This document shows, in pieces, positions 11,893 to 14,934 of a stretch of DNA of 14,934 nucleotides. Under the pieces are notes generated by a model. It saw only the letters and a program-made list of their open reading frames with translations. It was not told where the DNA came from and made no database searches. The DNA comes from an uncultured Collinsella sp. (GTDB lineage: Bacteria > Actinomycetota > Coriobacteriia > Coriobacteriales > Coriobacteriaceae): positions 1 through 14,934 of the forward strand of contig CABTWP010000045.1 in assembly GCA_902488525.1 (NCBI GenBank), written 5' to 3'. The position numbers were made by a program, and so were the translations under genes. The stretch's first letter is position 1. Each line of letters starts with the position of its first letter.

Positions 11893-14400
11893 CTATTTCG
11901 TCTTGCCGGTAATGAGCGTCTTAAGGCCTAGGCCGATCAGGCCTAGTCCCATGCGTACGCGACCGGGGCGATGGCGCTCGATGGCCTTGGTCTTGCCAGC
12001 GGGCTTCTCACGGCGGGCGCTCTTCTCGGGTGCGGGCTTGGTGACCTGCGGCTCGGGCTGAGGTGCAGGTGCAGGTTCGGGCTCAATGATGGTCGCCTGA
12101 ACCTTCTGAACCTCGGGCGCGGCCGGCTGCTGTTTGGGCTCAGGCTGGGATGCGAGCGCGGGTTCTGCCTTGGCAACAGCTTCCGGCTCGGCAGTGGGCT
12201 CGACAACTGCCTCGCGCTCAACCTCGGCCTGAATAGCCTCCTCGGCCACACGTTCCTTCTCCTGCGCACGCTGCTGCGCGGCGGCCTCGGCGTTGCGATA
12301 GGCACGCTCCAGCAGAGCTTCCTGCGAGTTGAAGGGCTTCTCGTCCTCTTTGCGCTCCACGGGAACCCAGGTGCCGTCACTCGTCAGGCTGCGTGCCTTT
12401 ACGTTGTCGCGCAGCTGCATGCCCATGTACTCGTGCACCAGGGCACGGCAGGTGGGGTCGAGCACGGGGAAGGCAATCTCCACGCGGTGCTCGGTGTTGC
12501 GCGTCATCATGTCGGCCGAGCTCAGATAGATCATGTCCGAGTCCACGCCAAAGGCGTAAACTCGCGCATGCTCCAAAAAGCGTCCGACGATAGAACGGAC
12601 ATGCACGTTCTCGGTCTTGCCCGGAACGCCCGGCTTGAGGCACGAGATGCCGCGGATGATCATGTCCACGCGGACTCCTGCGCACGATGCCTCAGCGATC
12701 TTGTCGATGACCTCGCGGTCGGTGAGCGAGTTGAGCTTAAAGAACACGCGGGCGGGCTCGCCAGCGAGGGCGCGCTGGATCTCGCGATCCAGGCCGCGCA
12801 TGATGAGCGGCTTCAGGCCGACCGGCGCCACGCCCAGGAAGCGGTAATCGCCGCGCAGGTTGCCCAGCGACAGGTTGCGGAAGAACAAGTTGGCGTCCTC
12901 GCCGATGCCGGGATGGGCGGTCATGAGCATAAAGTCGCTGTAGAGCTTGGCCGTCTTCTCGTTAAAGTTGCCGGTGCCCAACAGCGTCAGGCGTGTAAGC
13001 GCCATGCCCTCGCGATAGGTGAGCTGGCAGATCTTGGAGTGGCACTTAAAGCCCTCGGAGCCGTAGATGACGGTGCAGCCTGCCTCTTCCAGACGCTCGG
13101 CCCACTCGATGTTGTTCTGTTCGTCGAAGCGGGCGCGGAGCTCCATGAGCACCGTGACCTCTTTGCCGTTCTCGGCGGCATCGATCAGCGACTCGCACAG
13201 GCGGCTCTGCTTGGCCACGCGGTAGAGCGTGATTCGCAGCGAGATGCACTCGGGGTCGTAGGCGGCCTCGTGCACCAGATCCAGGAAGGGGTTCATGGCC
13301 TCATAGGGATAAAAGAGCAGCTTGTCGTGCTGCAGCACCTGCTCGCGGATGGAGCGGGTCATATCGATGGTGGGGTTGGGCTGCGGCTTAAACGGCGTAA
13401 AGAGCAGCTCATTGCGCAGGTGCTCGGGAATCTTGCCCTCAATGCCAAAGACATAGCCCAAGTTGAGCGGGATATCGCAGGTAAAGACCGAGCGACGCGA
13501 GAGCTCGAGCGCTTTGCGGATGGTCTTGAGCGTTGCTTTTTCGAGTGAGCCCGAGACGGCGAGCACTACCGGCTGCAGGCGCAAGCGCTTCTTGAGGATG
13601 CGCTTCATGTGCTGGCGGTAATCCTCTTCCTCCTCGACGCCCTCGCCGTCCGGGTCGATATCGGCGTTGCGGGTGACGCGGATGAGCGCGCGGTCGAGCG
13701 GCTTATAGGAGCCAAAGCAGCTGTCCAGGCGGGCGAGAATGACGTCTTCGAGCAGAATGTAGGAGTAGGTGCCGGTGGGCGAGGGGATCTCGACCACGCG
13801 GTTCATCGAGGCGGGAATCTCGATCAGGCCCAGCAGACTTTCCTCGTCGGTGACGCCGTCCAGGCCGCAGGCCAGGTAGAGTGCGCCGTTGCGCAGGTTG
13901 GGGAAGGGGTGGCGCGGGTCGATCACCAGCGGTGAGATGACCGGCGACACGTAGGCCTGGAAGTAGCGGGTAACAAAGGTGCGCTCCTCGGGCGTAAGCG
14001 AATCGATGCGGGCGCGGTGAACGCCCAGGGTGTCGAGCTTGCCCTCGATGCTCTTAAAGATGGACTCCCAACGGGTAAGGAGCCCGGGCATTTCGGCCAT
14101 GACAGCATCGACCTGTTCGGAGGCGGTCATATTGCTCTTGTTGTCAACAGGCTGTTTTTTGAGCTCAGCAAGGTCGGACAGGCCACCCACGCGCACCATG
14201 AGGAACTCATCGAGGTTTGACTCGAAGATCGAGACGAACTTAAGGCGCTCGAACAACGGCACGGACTCATCGAAGGCCTCGTCGAGCACACGGTTGTCAA
14301 AGCGCAGCCAGCTGAGCTCTCGGTTCTGCGTGTACGAGAAGTCGCGCGGCGGCTTGCGCAGCTTTGCGGCGGCTTGCTTTTTTTCGATTTTGCTCGGCAT
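11893..14400 (-). CDS. ppk: Polyphosphate kinase 1 with a long C-terminal extension
   Basis: An 835-residue PPK1, which reversibly transfers the ATP gamma phosphate to inorganic polyphosphate. The N domain opens with FSYTQNRELSWLRFDNRVLDEA-type residues (about 21-42). Two phospholipase-D-like catalytic domains follow: EGFKCHSKI carries the phosphorylated His (His454 here), and RSIVGRFLEHARVYAF carries the second conserved His (His611). LGTGNFNEKTAKLYSDF is also typical. The conserved enzyme ends near residue 680. Beyond it are about 150 residues: an Ala/Glu/Arg-rich stretch (690-735), a Pro/Glu-rich linker (735-795) and a basic, glycine-rich tail with a short hydrophobic helix (RMGLGLIGLGLKTL). 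PPK1 is usually about 690-740 residues, so this is an extra domain. The start at 14400 has GGACAG 6-9 nt upstream; 14406 is also possible. The stop is followed by a good terminator. Confidence 0.94.
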   Translation of the reverse strand: MPSKIEKKQAAAKLRKPPRDFSYTQNRELSWLRFDNRVLDEAFDESVPLFERLKFVSIFESNLDEFLMVRVGGLSDLAELKKQPVDNKSNMTASEQVDAVMAEMPGLLTRWESIFKSIEGKLDTLGVHRARIDSLTPEERTFVTRYFQAYVSPVISPLVIDPRHPFPNLRNGALYLACGLDGVTDEESLLGLIEIPASMNRVVEIPSPTGTYSYILLEDVILARLDSCFGSYKPLDRALIRVTRNADIDPDGEGVEEEEDYRQHMKRILKKRLRLQPVVLAVSGSLEKATLKTIRKALELSRRSVFTCDIPLNLGYVFGIEGKIPEHLRNELLFTPFKPQPNPTIDMTRSIREQVLQHDKLLFYPYEAMNPFLDLVHEAAYDPECISLRITLYRVAKQSRLCESLIDAAENGKEVTVLMELRARFDEQNNIEWAERLEEAGCTVIYGSEGFKCHSKICQLTYREGMALTRLTLLGTGNFNEKTAKLYSDFMLMTAHPGIGEDANLFFRNLSLGNLRGDYRFLGVAPVGLKPLIMRGLDREIQRALAGEPARVFFKLNSLTDREVIDKIAEASCAGVRVDMIIRGISCLKPGVPGKTENVHVRSIVGRFLEHARVYAFGVDSDMIYLSSADMMTRNTEHRVEIAFPVLDPTCRALVHEYMGMQLRDNVKARSLTSDGTWVPVERKEDEKPFNSQEALLERAYRNAEAAAQQRAQEKERVAEEAIQAEVEREAVVEPTAEPEAVAKAEPALASQPEPKQQPAAPEVQKVQATIIEPEPAPAPQPEPQVTKPAPEKSARREKPAGKTKAIERHRPGRVRMGLGLIGLGLKTLITGKTK

Positions 14401-14934
14401 ATGCATCTGTCCGTTCAGTCCCCGCAGGGGACGGTAGCCTAACACTATTCACTATTGTCTCAATTTAGTCGACCTGTGGCACGGACGTATTGTGCGAACG
14501 GTATCTTTACCTACTTCTTACGCCGTCAAGGCTTGCAACTAACTGCCCGACTCGTTTTGAAAACAATCTATATCCATACTCAACTGGTGAGGATATATGA
14601 ATAAGAATGATTGCTAGCTGAATATAATCGAATCCAAATTGAATCATTGACAGACGACATATATATGCAGAAAACAGTTTTAGCTATGCAATTCCTAAAC
14701 ATGAAATTATTTGTGCAATCTTGCTCAATTCCTTAGAAAAAAGAACGATTACCTTTGAAAACCTGCTTTAGAGAACTGAAGTGCATCATGGGGGAATCAT
14801 ATGCGATATACCGTTCATCGCACTTTGCTGACCGTTCGGGGGCGAGGTGGAATTACGGGTGGTTTTTGGATATAACTAGAGCTGTCAGCAAGCAGCGTCC
14901 CATACGGAGGGGCGCTAACGAATCGGCCCTGACA
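14401..14934. other. AT-rich intergenic region upstream of ppk, no clear gene
   Basis: The region is markedly AT-rich from about 14550 to 14770 compared with all genes here, then GC-richer to the window end. A possible ppk promoter on the minus strand has TTGAGA (about 14457-14462) and a poor -10 16 nt on. TATAAT occurs at 14623-14628 and TTGACA at 14647-14652 on the plus strand, but in the wrong order to form one promoter. TTGCTGAC (14825-14832) and GTCAGCAA (14884-14891) form an 8-bp inverted repeat around 51 bp. No tRNA, IS end or coding gene is convincing. Confidence 0.5.
14801..14875 (+). CDS. Possible 24-residue small protein
   Basis: An ATG at 14801 is preceded by GGGGGA at 5-nt spacing, a strong ribosome site, and reads 24 codons to TAA, ending in TVRGRGGITGGFWI. 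The peptide is basic and glycine-rich. A second frame from ATG 14788 is open to the window edge (49 codons) and overlaps it. With no homolog recognised and a low-complexity look, this may be chance; the ribosome site is the only positive evidence. Confidence 0.2.
   Translation: MRYTVHRTLLTVRGRGGITGGFWI

Noticed and set aside
11971..13548. 525-codon plus-strand open frame opposite ppk
   Set aside because: Antisense shadow of ppk with Leu/Gly/His-rich, motif-free translation.

Overview
The window looks like chromosome of a high-GC Gram-positive, most likely a gut Coriobacteriia (Collinsella-like). This rests on GC-rich coding sequence, Shine-Dalgarno-led genes, the style of the pta, glf and ppk proteins, and GC-rich intergenic hairpins. 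I could not check it against a database. I see ten protein-coding genes and no rRNA, tRNA, CRISPR array or transposase.

Layout. Positions 1-255 hold two hairpins and no convincing gene. 256-386 is a long nested palindrome just downstream of pta (402-1382, minus), the phosphotransacetylase. A divergent promoter region (1383-1613) separates pta from a plus-strand pair, glf (1614-2816, UDP-galactopyranose mutase) and a family 2 glycosyltransferase (2809-3840). The 371 bp between this pair and the convergent P1-family peptidase hold two large nested palindromes (3873-3982 and 4075-4199). They share a conserved core in opposite orientation, but each has its own unrelated outer stem. A minus-strand cluster follows: DJ-1/PfpI protein (5893-6435), maf (5315-5896, 4-nt overlap) and the P1 peptidase (4212-5213).

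The most accessory-looking part is 6642-10429 on the plus strand. It has a small membrane-anchored zinc-ribbon protein, a large envelope protein (signal peptide, beta-propeller-like ectodomain, membrane helix, cytosolic zinc ribbon) and a 12-helix membrane protein of the DUF6020/GT-C-like kind. The large protein's start region carries a run of ten Gs. This puts the well-placed ribosome site and ATG out of frame with the rest of the signal peptide, which fits either slipped-strand phase variation (OFF as read) or a sequencing error.

The right part is housekeeping on the minus strand: an RlmD/RumA-type [4Fe-4S] 23S rRNA uracil methyltransferase (10478-11791) and ppk1 (11893-14400), whose product has an unusual C-terminal tail of about 150 residues. 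The last ~490 bp are AT-rich and essentially gene-free.

How the genes relate: pta serves acetyl-CoA/acetate energy metabolism and ppk serves phosphate storage. glf and its glycosyltransferase probably make and transfer galactofuranose to a surface glycan. The zinc-ribbon/propeller/DUF6020 group is probably another envelope module. The nested palindromes sit 12-33 nt after gene ends, so they are probably used as terminators or 3'-end structures whatever their origin.
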